Part shown: piece by piece, positions 11,750 to 20,920 of the stretch
Layout: each line of letters starts with the position of its first letter
Numbering within the stretch: the stretch's first letter is position 1
Source: Maribacter cobaltidurans
GTDB taxonomy: Bacteria; Bacteroidota; Bacteroidia; Flavobacteriales; Flavobacteriaceae
Assembly (NCBI RefSeq): GCF_002269385.1
Contig: NZ_CP022957.1
Location: 1,111,001 to 1,175,000, forward strand
DNA length: 64,000 nt
Reading direction: 5' to 3'
Position numbers and translations under genes: made by a program
Notes under the pieces: generated by a model
Database searches by the model: none
Told to the model about the DNA's origin: nothing
What the model saw: the letters and a program-made list of their open reading frames with translations, nothing else

Positions 11750-11842
11750 CCATTGTAATTGATTGAAAGCAATTAAAAAAAACTTTGGGTTTAAAATTAA
11801 TTATCTGCTAAATTGTATAAAACAAAAAAATACAGCAATTAA

Positions 11843-12434
11843 TCGCTGGCAAATGTGCTAAAACGAATTAGTACACAACAATTATTTATGGCCTTATCGA
11901 AAGATGAAGTATCCTTGAACATAAACAACAAAGATAATCCTGCTGTTATAACCATCGTAAACCATCCCAAATACGAATCTGCTTACTCGCCTATCATCGC
12001 TGCAATTATACAAACAGTCATCAAGCAAATGAGCGTGAGAGGTAAACAGTCGTCATTTTTAATGATGGAAGAAGCCCCAACCATCAAACTATTAAATATG
12101 CACCGTATTCCGGCTACGTTAGGAAGCTATGATATTGCTGCAATCTATGTGATACAGGACAAAATACAGAATGATTTGCTCATAACCTGAATTTGATACA
12201 CGGATTACCACAGGCGAAAAAGAAGTTTCTAAACGTAGAGCAGATGTTTTCTTTCGTTTGAAACAAGGCGAGTTTATAACTTTTGCTGATGGCGAGGATA
12301 AAAGAGTTCAATTTAAACTACAAGCGATTAAAAGAAAAATACCAAATCTTCATCAACATTTCACAACTGATGAATTAAATCTCAATTTTGAACGGATTTA
12401 TAGAGAGATTAAATCCGTTTTTAGACTGAACTGA
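11843..12434 (+). pseudogene. Remnant of a TraG/VirD4-type coupling-protein gene
   Basis: The frame from 11843 to 12190 (SLANVLKRISTQ ... KIQNDLL) closely matches the middle of the intact coupling protein at 49816-51396 (LKRISTQRIF ... KIQNDMM). After the stop the match resumes in another frame (FDTRITTGEKE ... ADVFFRLKQGEFIT) to about 12434, the parental C-terminus. About 50 residues between the two parts are deleted and the Walker A half is absent upstream. It is a broken relative, not a duplicate of identical sequence, so probably from another ICE. Confidence 0.85.
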
Positions 12435-12495
12435 TTTTCGATTTAGCAAATTTTTTAACATAAATTATTTTATTTTTTATAAATTTGCAAAACTA

Positions 12496-12909
12496 ATGAA
12501 ACAAATATTTTATAAAATATCATCCCTTTTAATAGCTATTGTAGTATTGCTTTCTACAATGTCGTATACCATAAATTCGCACTATTGTGGTGGTATTTTG
12601 GTTGATTCTGCAATTTTTACAAAGGTAGGTACTTGTGGAATGGAAATGGAAAATCGTTCAACTGAGGGTTGTTCCATTACTAAAAAGGATTGCTGCAATG
12701 ACGAACAAATAAGTTTTGACGGTCAAGATGAATTACAATTATCTTTTAATACACTTGCTTTCAACCAACAAATATTTGTTGCATCATTTGTTTACAGTTA
12801 TATAAATCTTTTTGAAGGTTTAAAGGAAACAATATCCTTATATAGAGATTACGCTCCCCCACTGGTCGTCAGGCAAATCTACAAAATTGACGAGACTTAT
12901 TTAATTTGA
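12496..12909 (+). CDS. HYC_CC_PP family protein
   Basis: 137 residues with an N-terminal hydrophobic segment (LLIAIVVLLS) and the family-naming motifs: His29-Tyr-Cys31, Cys66-Cys67 in KKDCCND, and APPL near residue 125. Members sit next to heavy-metal efflux genes in Bacteroidota; the Cys/His pattern suggests metal binding in the periplasm, but the activity is not established. A decayed copy lies at 10700. The gene is followed, after a gap with no clear gene, by the HMA-AraC regulator. Confidence 0.8.
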   Translation: MKQIFYKISSLLIAIVVLLSTMSYTINSHYCGGILVDSAIFTKVGTCGMEMENRSTEGCSITKKDCCNDEQISFDGQDELQLSFNTLAFNQQIFVASFVYSYINLFEGLKETISLYRDYAPPLVVRQIYKIDETYLI

Positions 12910-13107
12910 TTTTTTTACTGTTAATCTTTTATTATCCAATGGATATTTTCCGTTAGGATAGTTGCCGTATTTAGACATTCCCCCAATACAAATATTAAAT
13001 TGTTTTAATACTAAAAAAAGATCAATAGCTTTTAGAGAATAGGTAATATCAAATCTCAATTGAGATAAAAATTTGATACCAAATAATTCGGCAGCAGTCA
13101 ATGCCAA
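12901..13107 (-). CDS. Uncertain small ORF (68 aa)
   Basis: This is the only sizeable open frame in the interval between the HYC_CC_PP gene and the regulator at 13197; it overlaps the former's end by nine bases, tail to tail. The product has no signal peptide or motif I recognise (SQLRFDITYSLKAID, GGMSKYGNYPNG). It could be a truncated gene fragment or chance. The interval otherwise shows nothing. Confidence 0.25.
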   Translation of the reverse strand: MALTAAELFGIKFLSQLRFDITYSLKAIDLFLVLKQFNICIGGMSKYGNYPNGKYPLDNKRLTVKKSN

Positions 13108-13196
13108 ACATATATTATCAAGATTTATTGAATACTATTTGCCAGATAAGATGATTGTTCTTGTCAGGAGCCTGAAGAAAAAAATAACGTCCATAT

Positions 13197-13760
13197 ATGA
13201 TAACACAAGAGTTTAAAATAAAAGGTATGATTTGTAGCCGTTGTTTAAAAGTTTTAAATAATGAGCTGAACGCGACAGGAGCCAAGGTATTAGATATTCA
13301 ATTAGGGAAAGTTGTAATCAATTATAGACCTGAAAAAATAAATCGTTCAATTATCGAGCACATAATTGTTGGGAATGAATTTGAAATAATAACAAGCGAT
13401 AATGAAATCCTTGGAGAGCAAACAAAGAGATGGATCATAAATTATATATATAATTCCGATTTGAACACAAAACTTTCCTCATACCTAAATTCTCATATTA
13501 ATAAAAGTTACAGTTTTATTAGCGATAATTTTTCAAAAATATTTGAATATACTGTTGAGCGTTATGCTTTAACAATAAAAATAGAAAGAGCAAAAGAGCT
13601 TATTGAAATGGGTGAGCTAAATTTTACAGAAATAGCATATTGTTTAGGGTACCAAAACCTTTCTGCTCTATCACGCCAATTTAAACAGGAAACTGGTGAT
13701 ACAATGAAAAAATATAAGGAAAAACGAGGAGTCAGAACTCCCTTAGATAAAATAAGATAA
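13197..13760 (+). CDS. AraC-type regulator with N-terminal heavy-metal-associated (HMA) domain
   Basis: 187 residues. Residues 1-70 look like an HMA/CopZ fold with the metal loop GMICSRC (Cys13, Cys16). Residues ~85-180 are an AraC/XylS DNA-binding region: IERAKELIEMGELNFTEIAY for the first helix-turn-helix and a second with LSRQFKQETG. The fusion suggests that metal binding to the HMA part directly controls DNA binding. It lies at the upstream edge of the copper island and may control HYC_CC_PP or downstream genes. The 3' end is duplicated in the remnant at 10876. Confidence 0.85.
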   Translation: MITQEFKIKGMICSRCLKVLNNELNATGAKVLDIQLGKVVINYRPEKINRSIIEHIIVGNEFEIITSDNEILGEQTKRWIINYIYNSDLNTKLSSYLNSHINKSYSFISDNFSKIFEYTVERYALTIKIERAKELIEMGELNFTEIAYCLGYQNLSALSRQFKQETGDTMKKYKEKRGVRTPLDKIR

Positions 13761-13829
13761 AACATTCATGATATATAATAAACATTAATGATGCAATAGG
13801 AATACTTTTATAATTTTTACCAAAATTTT

Positions 13830-14630
13830 ATGATTATAAAAAAAACAAAAATAGTTAAAGTGTTATCAAGCCATATATTATTTGGCCTACTTGTTTTTTA
13901 TTTCATCCTGCATCCTTTAACCATGGCTATCTATGGTTTTGAATGCGCACAAGAAAAATATACATTCAATGAACTATTAAGTATGATGGGAGTAATTTTA
14001 TCAAAGACATTTTCCTTTGAAATGCTTCCAATGTCATATATATTTATTGTGGTTGGGATAATTTTTGGCTTAATCTCAGGTCTATACTGGTTTAATATCC
14101 TCCATAAAAAGGTCATCAATCAGAGACAACACCGCATTTTAAATGCTGATGCTTTAATTCTCATTAAAAATGGCGAAAATAATTATGTTGAATTCAAATC
14201 ATCCATAAGGTATGATTTTCTCAAAAAAACAACTAATAGGGATTTAGAGCTAGTGATTGCAAAAACCATAGTTGGTTTTATGAATGCTCAAGGAGGTAAG
14301 TTAATTATAGGTGTTGAGGATAATATGGATATTATTGGTTTACAAAAAGATATGAACACTTTAAAGCATAAAAATCCAGATGGTTACGAGCGTAAGGTCT
14401 ATGAAATAATAGCTACCTATATTGGCGCTGAATTTAGCAGTTTGTGCCAAGTTGATTTTCATAAGATTAATGATGAATTTATATGCATCATACGCATAAA
14501 TAATTCTAAAGAACCTGTTTACATGTCCGTTTCAAATAAAACCACTTTTTATTTAAGAACCGGCAATTCAACCAACCCACTTACAGTAAGGGAAACCGTT
14601 AAATATTTAAAAATTAGAAAACATGAATAA
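13830..14630 (+). CDS. Membrane-anchored AlbA_2 (Schlafen-type) domain protein
   Basis: 266 residues. Two hydrophobic segments (~12-35 and ~65-88) anchor the N-terminus. From about 108 the protein carries an AlbA_2/AAA_4 domain: YVEFKSSIRYDF, then FMNAQGGKLIIGVEDN. This domain usually binds nucleic acid. A membrane-bound form is unusual and its role unclear. The stop overlaps the start of the carbonic anhydrase gene by eight bases, so the two are translationally coupled. Confidence 0.75.
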   Translation: MIIKKTKIVKVLSSHILFGLLVFYFILHPLTMAIYGFECAQEKYTFNELLSMMGVILSKTFSFEMLPMSYIFIVVGIIFGLISGLYWFNILHKKVINQRQHRILNADALILIKNGENNYVEFKSSIRYDFLKKTTNRDLELVIAKTIVGFMNAQGGKLIIGVEDNMDIIGLQKDMNTLKHKNPDGYERKVYEIIATYIGAEFSSLCQVDFHKINDEFICIIRINNSKEPVYMSVSNKTTFYLRTGNSTNPLTVRETVKYLKIRKHE

Positions 14631-15456
14631 ATTACTATCCATCACCACATTGATAAGTTTAGTTTTAATCTCATGCAATAATTCCAATAAAAACAAAAAG
14701 AGTGAAAATACTGATAAAGAATTGTCAAAACAAAAAACTACTGAACAGTGGAGCTATTCAGGTGAATCTGGACCCGAATTTTGGACTCAGCTAGAAAAGG
14801 AATCAGATTGCGGTGGTCAATATCAATCTCCAATAAATATTAATACTACTAACTCTGAACTAATTACCAATGATATTAAAGTTTCTGATTTTCATTATGA
14901 AAAAGCAACGGATATTCAGTCCGTTAAAAATAATGGACATACAATTAAATACAACTTTACTTCCAATGAAAACACGATGGCCTATGATGGTGGAAAATAT
15001 TTGTTAAAACAATTTCATTTTCATTCGCCTTCTGAGCATACTATTAATGGAATTCGCTATCCCTTAGAGCTACATATGGTACATTATGATAATGATAGTG
15101 GCGAATATTTGGTATTTGCAATAATGGCACAACAAGGTGATCCCAGCAAAACTTTTGAGTTTTTAGGACAGTTCCTTCCTTTAAAACAAGGAGAAACAAA
15201 GACCGTAAATAAATCTCAACAATTAAGTTATGCACTAAATGAAAGTATTGATGGCGCACTATATAATTATAGAGGTTCATTAACAACACCTCCTTGCACA
15301 GAAAAGGTTAATTGGTTTGTATTGGAAAAACCCATTAGTGTTTCTGAAGAGCAAATAAAAATGCTAAGTATTTCTATGCCAATAAACAATTATCGTGATA
15401 TACAACCCTTGAATGATCGAAAAATTAATAAAATAATGCCTTTAGCGACAAACTAA
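14623..15456 (+). CDS. Alpha-class carbonic anhydrase, lipoprotein
   Basis: 277 residues with a lipoprotein signal (SLVLISC). Alpha-CA signatures are complete: QSPINI, zinc ligands His132 and His134 in FHFHSPSEH, His151 in LELHMVHY, the probable proton shuttle His106, and GSLTTPPC near residue 220. It hydrates CO2 in the periplasm. Its place between an AlbA_2 protein and a multicopper oxidase inside a copper island is unusual; zinc or bicarbonate handling under metal stress is one possible link (inference). Confidence 0.93.
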   Translation: MNKLLSITTLISLVLISCNNSNKNKKSENTDKELSKQKTTEQWSYSGESGPEFWTQLEKESDCGGQYQSPININTTNSELITNDIKVSDFHYEKATDIQSVKNNGHTIKYNFTSNENTMAYDGGKYLLKQFHFHSPSEHTINGIRYPLELHMVHYDNDSGEYLVFAIMAQQGDPSKTFEFLGQFLPLKQGETKTVNKSQQLSYALNESIDGALYNYRGSLTTPPCTEKVNWFVLEKPISVSEEQIKMLSISMPINNYRDIQPLNDRKINKIMPLATN

Positions 15457-15488
15457 TTATAACTAATTAATCTTTAAAACTATTTACT

Positions 15489-17795
15489 ATGAGAACACTA
15501 TTATTAACGCTATTTCTAAGTGCAGGACTTATTGGACAAGCACAAACCGATGAAATGTCTGTAGAAGGAAATGTTGAAAATCTTCCTGTACATGAATATA
15601 CATTGACCATCGATCAACAGATTGTAAATAAAGCAGGGAAAGATGTTGTGGGCATGACCATTAATGGTCAAATACCTGGCCCTACCCTAGAATTTATTGA
15701 AGGTGAATATGCCATAATCCATGTGAAAAATAATATGGATGTTGAAACCTCTATTCACTGGCATGGATTATTATTGCCAAACTTCTATGATGGAGTACCT
15801 TATATAACTACTCCACCAATTGAGCCGGGAGAAACGTTTACCTATGAGTTCTCAATTAAACAAAATGGAACTTATTGGTATCATTCTCATACCGGTTTAC
15901 AGGAACAAAGTGGGGTTTATGGGTCTATAGTTATACAACCTAAAGAAAAAACATTAGACTATGATAAGGAATTGGTTGTAATGTTATCTGATTGGACCAA
16001 TGAAAAACCTAAAACCGTCCTGCGCTATTTAAAGAGAGGGTCTGAGTGGTTTAATATAAGAAAAGGAACTTCTACACCTTTAAATCAAGTAATTGCCAGA
16101 GGGGCATTGGGTGCTCAGCTAAAATTTTGGAAACAGCGCATGAATAGTGCAGATATAGCTGACATTTATTATCCTGCGTTTCTAATTAACGGTGAGCAAA
16201 CCTCTGAACACCCAGAGTTTAAACCTGGAGATAAAGTACGTTTACGTGTTATTGATGGTGGAGCTTCAACTTCGTTTTGGATGACTTTTGGCGGTGAAGA
16301 CCCTATTTTGATAGCAGCAGATGGAAAAGATGTAGTGCCAGTTAAGCATAACAAGACCTTCATAGGTATTGCTGAAACTTATGATTATATAGTAACCATA
16401 CCACAAGATGGAAAAATAGAATTCAAAATCACGGCGCAAGATGGGTCTGGTACAGCATCGACTTTTCTTGGAAGTGGAAAAATCTATCCAGCCCCAGAAG
16501 TTCCAAAACCAGATAAAATTGCCTTAATGCAAAAGATTGCCAAAATGAAAATGAGAATGGGCGCACCAGCATTAAAATATAGACCAAACATTGATGAACC
16601 TTATAAAATGGCAGAAAATTGGGGAATGAAGGGCGAAAAATCTATGGGGAAAATGAGCAATATGCCTATGGATAATAAAGTAGAAAAACCTGCTAATGGC
16701 ATGGAGAATATGAATATGAATATGAAGGAAGGTAAAATGGATATGAATAAAGAAACAAAAATGAGTCCCATGAAAGGGATGAATGCTTTTTCAGAATATA
16801 ATTATGACTATTTAAAATCCCCCAACAAAACCTCATACGATAAGGATGTGCCTGTTAAAGAAATTTTGCTGAATCTTACTGGGAATATGCAACGTTATAT
16901 CTGGAGTTTAAACGGAATACCACTATCAGAGGCAGATAAAATTAAGATTGAAGGCGATCAAGTAACTCGTATTACATTTAATAATCTTACTATGATGCAT
17001 CACCCTATGCACTTACACGGTCACTTTTTTAGGGTTATTAATGAGAATGGGGAATATTCCCCTTTAAAACATACGGTAAATGTACCGCCAATGTCTAAGA
17101 TTACCATAGAGTTTTATGGTAATGAATATGGAGACTGGTTTTTTCATTGTCATATATTATACCATCTTGAAGCAGGAATGGCTCGTGTCGTAAGTTATGG
17201 GACACCAAGAGACAGCCGAATGAAGGAATTTCCGGCGTCTACTGCCGTTGCCGAAACTGATAAATTTTATACTTGGGGCATTGTAGATGCTGCATCAAAT
17301 TTAGGGCGTATCAACTTAGTTAGTTCTAATATTCGAAATCAATTTAACCTAGGTGCGGAGTTTGGTTGGAACAAAAATATGGAGGCAGAATTTACGTATC
17401 AAAGATACCTTTATGACTATCTAAGTGTTTTTGGTGGTGTTAATATAGAAAATGCAACACCTGATAGCTATGATAGTTTTAATACAACTGCTGTGGCAGG
17501 AATCCGTTTTTTAACTCCATATCTATTTTCTCTAGATGCTAGAATAGATAGTCAATTACGTCCTAGAATTGGTGTTGGGAGGAGTATTATGTTATTTAAA
17601 AAGTTTTTGGCTTTTGGGTACTATGAGTATACTTTTGATTTTGGATGGGTAAATACCTTGCCCAATAATAATAATTTTAGTGGTGAGTCTTTATGGAGCG
17701 CTGGTGCGGAGTATATGTTGTCTAGAGATTTTTCTTTAATGGCGAGTTACGATAGTCGTTTTGGAGGAGGAGCTGGCTTGTCTGTCCGATTTTAA
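15489..17795 (+). CDS. copA: Multicopper oxidase fused to a CopB-like outer-membrane domain
   Basis: 768 residues with signal peptide ending GQAQ. Cupredoxin domains carry the four copper-binding motifs: HWHG (90-93), YWYHSH (about 129-134), HPMHLHGH (505-512) and FHCHILYHLEAGM near 553. A Met-rich stretch (about 385-440; MGKMSNMPMDN and similar) resembles CopA/PcoA copper-binding repeats. From ~590 the sequence changes to beta-barrel-like strands (FNLGAEFGWNKNMEAE ... GAGLSVRF) like CopB. It probably oxidises and stores Cu(I). The fusion would tie the oxidase to the outer membrane. Confidence 0.88.
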   Translation: MRTLLLTLFLSAGLIGQAQTDEMSVEGNVENLPVHEYTLTIDQQIVNKAGKDVVGMTINGQIPGPTLEFIEGEYAIIHVKNNMDVETSIHWHGLLLPNFYDGVPYITTPPIEPGETFTYEFSIKQNGTYWYHSHTGLQEQSGVYGSIVIQPKEKTLDYDKELVVMLSDWTNEKPKTVLRYLKRGSEWFNIRKGTSTPLNQVIARGALGAQLKFWKQRMNSADIADIYYPAFLINGEQTSEHPEFKPGDKVRLRVIDGGASTSFWMTFGGEDPILIAADGKDVVPVKHNKTFIGIAETYDYIVTIPQDGKIEFKITAQDGSGTASTFLGSGKIYPAPEVPKPDKIALMQKIAKMKMRMGAPALKYRPNIDEPYKMAENWGMKGEKSMGKMSNMPMDNKVEKPANGMENMNMNMKEGKMDMNKETKMSPMKGMNAFSEYNYDYLKSPNKTSYDKDVPVKEILLNLTGNMQRYIWSLNGIPLSEADKIKIEGDQVTRITFNNLTMMHHPMHLHGHFFRVINENGEYSPLKHTVNVPPMSKITIEFYGNEYGDWFFHCHILYHLEAGMARVVSYGTPRDSRMKEFPASTAVAETDKFYTWGIVDAASNLGRINLVSSNIRNQFNLGAEFGWNKNMEAEFTYQRYLYDYLSVFGGVNIENATPDSYDSFNTTAVAGIRFLTPYLFSLDARIDSQLRPRIGVGRSIMLFKKFLAFGYYEYTFDFGWVNTLPNNNNFSGESLWSAGAEYMLSRDFSLMASYDSRFGGGAGLSVRF

Positions 17796-17805
17796 TAAAT
17801 TATAA

Positions 17806-17889
17806 ATGCATAGCAATTATTCAAAATTGGCAGTGCTACTGCTAATCGTTGCTTTCTTGGTAAATATTTTAGAGATATACTGCCAATAA
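17806..17889 (+). CDS. Possible 27-residue membrane peptide
   Basis: A short frame directly after the multicopper oxidase gene encodes one hydrophobic helix (KLAVLLLIVAFLVNILEIY) with a short N-terminus. It is followed 34 nt later by the permease gene on the same strand. It may be a small accessory membrane protein or chance. Confidence 0.4.
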   Translation: MHSNYSKLAVLLLIVAFLVNILEIYCQ

Positions 17890-17923
17890 AAATATTTAAA
17901 ATAAAACCTGAGACATCAACGAA

Positions 17924-19285
17924 ATGAAAAAACCTAAAAAAGAGAATCCCATAAAAGAAAATAACAAACTGTCCCTAATCGGTTCTATATCTCTAGGCAC
18001 AGGTGTAATGATTGGTGCCGGAATATTTGTGCTTATGGGCCAGATAGCTGAGTTGGTTGGAGATTTATTCCCAATTGCCTTTATTGCTGGTGCCATTGTG
18101 GTAGGGTTCAGTTCATATTCTTATGTAAAGTTCTCTAACGCATATCCATCCTCTGGAGGTGTTGTTAAATTCTTCAATAGAGCGTATGGCCCAGGAACGA
18201 CAACGGGTGTCTTTTCCCTGTTGATGTATGTTTCAATGGTGGTTTCAGAAAGTTTAGTGGCCGGTACTTTTGGAGCTTACACGCTTCGGCTATTTCCCGA
18301 AAGTTTTGCCGGCTATGCATCCATTCTCGGTATTCTACTTTTGGTAACTGCCTATATATTGAATATTTTAGGTAATAAAGTTATTGGAACAACAGCAACC
18401 TTTACAGCAATTATTAAGGTTGCTGGTATTGCGTTGCTAGCCATTGCAGGCCTAATAATTTCTGGGATTGCAGATATTACTGGGAATTATATTCCTAATA
18501 ATTCCGAAGCGTTGCCACGAGGATTCAGCTTTGTAGCTGCGTTGGCATTATCAATCCTTGCTTATAAAGGATTCACAACAATAACCAATCAAGGTGGAGA
18601 TATTAAAAACCCTCATAAAAACCTTGGTAGATCCATTGTATATTCTATTCTTATCTGTACTGTTATATATGTGGCATTGGCACTTTCTGTTGCAGGAGGT
18701 TTAAGCATCCCTGAAATAATCAAGGCAAAAGATTATGCCTTGGCAGCGGCAGCAAAACCTGTCTTTGGAGATTGGGGTTTATGGATTACCATAGCCATAG
18801 CAATTGTTGCGACCTTTTCAGGCGTTTTAGCGAGTATGTTTTCAGCATCTCGTTTATTGGGAATGTTAAGCAATATGAAACAAGTGCCATCCTTAAAAAA
18901 ACTAGGAAACTTTAAGAATCCTGCTCTCATATTTACAGCCTCTCTTGCCATATTACTGACTGCCTTGTTTGATTTAACGAGGATTGCTTCTATAGGAGCT
19001 ATTTTTTACCTTATAATGGATATAGCCATTCATTGGGGGCTTTTCCGCCACTTAAAAAAGGATGTGAAATTTCAACCTATCATTCCGTTAATAGCCATTG
19101 TAATGGATATAGCCGTACTCGTTGCCTTTCTATATTTAAAATATCTCAACGATCCGATGGTGCTTATAGTTGCAGCAATTGGAATTATATTAATATTTGT
19201 TGCGGAACGTCTTTTTATGAAGTCGCATACAGATAATGAAGGTAATATGGAAATGGGAATGGAAACCACCAAATCAAAGAACTAA
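17924..19285 (+). CDS. APC-superfamily amino acid permease
   Basis: 453 residues with about 12 hydrophobic helices. The first helix shows the APC signature (GTGVMIGAGIFVLMG), and the IKNPHKNLGRSI loop near residue 230 is typical. Probably an inner-membrane amino-acid/cation symporter. Its substrate cannot be told from sequence. The C-terminal tail contains MEMGMETT, and such Met-rich ends are common in this island. Confidence 0.85.
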   Translation: MKKPKKENPIKENNKLSLIGSISLGTGVMIGAGIFVLMGQIAELVGDLFPIAFIAGAIVVGFSSYSYVKFSNAYPSSGGVVKFFNRAYGPGTTTGVFSLLMYVSMVVSESLVAGTFGAYTLRLFPESFAGYASILGILLLVTAYILNILGNKVIGTTATFTAIIKVAGIALLAIAGLIISGIADITGNYIPNNSEALPRGFSFVAALALSILAYKGFTTITNQGGDIKNPHKNLGRSIVYSILICTVIYVALALSVAGGLSIPEIIKAKDYALAAAAKPVFGDWGLWITIAIAIVATFSGVLASMFSASRLLGMLSNMKQVPSLKKLGNFKNPALIFTASLAILLTALFDLTRIASIGAIFYLIMDIAIHWGLFRHLKKDVKFQPIIPLIAIVMDIAVLVAFLYLKYLNDPMVLIVAAIGIILIFVAERLFMKSHTDNEGNMEMGMETTKSKN

Positions 19286-19322
19286 AAACAAAATTAACAT
19301 CAATTAATAAACCTTTTGGAGT

Positions 19323-19775
19323 ATGAAGATTTTTAAAAGAATTGCCATTGTGTTATTAATTGTACTTGTGGGCATCCAATTTGTACCCACAATGCGCAAT
19401 CAAAGTGACACGATACCAAGAACCGATTTCATGCTGGTAAATGATGTACCAGAAACAATTCAAAAAAAGTTACAAGTATCCTGCTATGATTGCCATAGTA
19501 ATAACACCCAATACCCTTGGTATAATAAAGTACAACCTGTTACTTGGTTTTTAGAAGGTCACATTAAAGAAGGGAAAGCTGAACTTAATTTTAACGAATG
19601 GGATTCATTATCAAACCGAAGAAAGAAAAGTAAACTTCGATCAATTATTAAACAAATAGAAAGCGGAGAAATGCCTTTGGATTCTTACACCTTAATTCAC
19701 AAAGACGCAAAGTTTTCAAAGGAAGAAACGAATGAAATAATCAATTTTATCACACAATTAAAGGATAATTTATAA
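19323..19775 (+). CDS. Haem-binding domain protein (CxxCH)
   Basis: 150 residues: one N-terminal membrane or signal segment, then SCYDCHSNNTQYPWYNKVQP, the core of the small 'haem_bd' family. The CxxCH motif (around residue 58) would hold c-type haem. Members occur beside metal-efflux and cytochrome genes in Bacteroidota, where they may pass electrons in the periplasm. It lies 37 nt after the permease gene in the same orientation. Confidence 0.85.
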   Translation: MKIFKRIAIVLLIVLVGIQFVPTMRNQSDTIPRTDFMLVNDVPETIQKKLQVSCYDCHSNNTQYPWYNKVQPVTWFLEGHIKEGKAELNFNEWDSLSNRRKKSKLRSIIKQIESGEMPLDSYTLIHKDAKFSKEETNEIINFITQLKDNL

Positions 19776-19797
19776 ACAATAATTAAATAAAAATAAA

Positions 19798-20345
19798 ATG
19801 AAAAATTTAAAAATGAGTATAGCAGCAATGCTATTGTTAACAGTTTTTTTACAAATGCACAGGAAAAGGATAAAATGAATCACGGAGAAATGGAAATGGA
19901 TCATAGTAAAATGAAAATGGAAGATGCCAAAACAGAAGCAGTTCTTGCTGATTATTTTATGTTGAAAGATGCTCTAGTAGGAGATGACACCAAAAAAGCC
20001 GCACAAGCAGGCACTAAACTAGTAGCCTCTCTTAAATCATTTGATAAAAGTAGCTACACAAAAGATCAGCAAAAGGAGCTAACCGACATTATAGAAGATG
20101 CTACGGAACACTCAGAACATATTGTTGAAAGTGCCATAGACCACCAAAGAGAGCATTTTAAGATCTTGAGTAAGGATATTACTGATATGATAGCTATTAC
20201 AGGGTCAAAAAGCACATTGTACCAACAATTTTGCCCAATGTATGATAAAGGGAGTGCTTGGTTAAGCACAAGTCACGAAATTAGAAATCCTTATTATGGA
20301 AGCTCAAGGTTGAAGTGTGGAAAAGTTCAAAAAACTATTCAATAG
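19798..20345 (+). pseudogene. DUF3347 domain protein, frameshifted in the signal peptide
   Basis: The ATG at 19798 opens a signal peptide that runs into a stop in the frame 'AGGAAAAGGATAAAATGA'. Adding one T to the T7 run at 19844-19850 restores a continuous product with signal peptide ending TNAQ, then Met/His-rich [15 protein letters not shown]. The DUF3347 domain follows from about nt 19940 and ends [12 protein letters not shown]. As read, translation could only start internally at 19875 (156 aa), without export. DUF3347 proteins are secreted copper-associated proteins. Either a real inactivation, slippage, or an assembly error. Confidence 0.75.
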
Positions 20346-20507
20346 ATAGTCCCTTGAATAGAAATCTTTTCAATACTCTGGTTTATTAATTAACAGAAAG
20401 TTGATTGATGATAAGGATATCTGAATAGTTAAAAAGTCCTGTTTTGGAAGGAAAAATAATTGATGGTTAGTGTTAGTTCCTTCCCAATTCAGGCACAAAT
20501 TAAAGCC

Positions 20508-20566
20508 CTAATAAGAGAAAGGGATGTTTTTTTCATTGGTTGGTTTAGTAAACCCTTTCTCTTTTT
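20508..20566 (+). terminator. Probable terminator after the DUF3347 gene
   Basis: AGAGAAAGGG and CCCTTTCTCT pair perfectly over ten bases across a T-rich loop, followed by seven Ts. The rest of the interval from 20346 to 20728 shows nothing else. Confidence 0.7.
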
Positions 20567-20728
20567 TTAGGCACAATGTGTTTATTTAAAAAAAATAGTA
20601 AAGAATATCTGATTTTATGAGAAGAAAGACTTAAGTGGTTAATCGTTTAATACTAGTTCGCCCCACATTTTTAAGTATAATATAAAGATTTCAGTTTATT
20701 AATCACAATCAAAAAATATGTTAAGTGA

Positions 20729-20863
20729 ATGAAGGATTGTTGTAATACAAATAATGGCAAAGTCCAAAATAAGAGCTCTTTTGCAAAATGGTTCAATTAT
20801 TTAGTGTATGCAATATTAATAGCAATAATTGGCGGTGCATTGGTGCTACAGATATTAGTTTAA
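20729..20863 (+). CDS. 44-residue Cys-containing membrane protein
   Basis: Begins MKDCCN, then a polar stretch and one transmembrane helix (YAILIAIIGGALVLQILV) to the stop. The start lies about 160 nt after a terminator and the gene is followed 57 nt later by the ion-channel gene. The N-terminal Cys pair could bind metal; similar tiny proteins are often missed because of length. Family not recognised. Confidence 0.5.
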   Translation: MKDCCNTNNGKVQNKSSFAKWFNYLVYAILIAIIGGALVLQILV

Positions 20864-20920
20864 AAGAATAATATAATTGAAGAGACCTATGATGAAAAAT
20901 CATAGCTAACAAATTAATGA

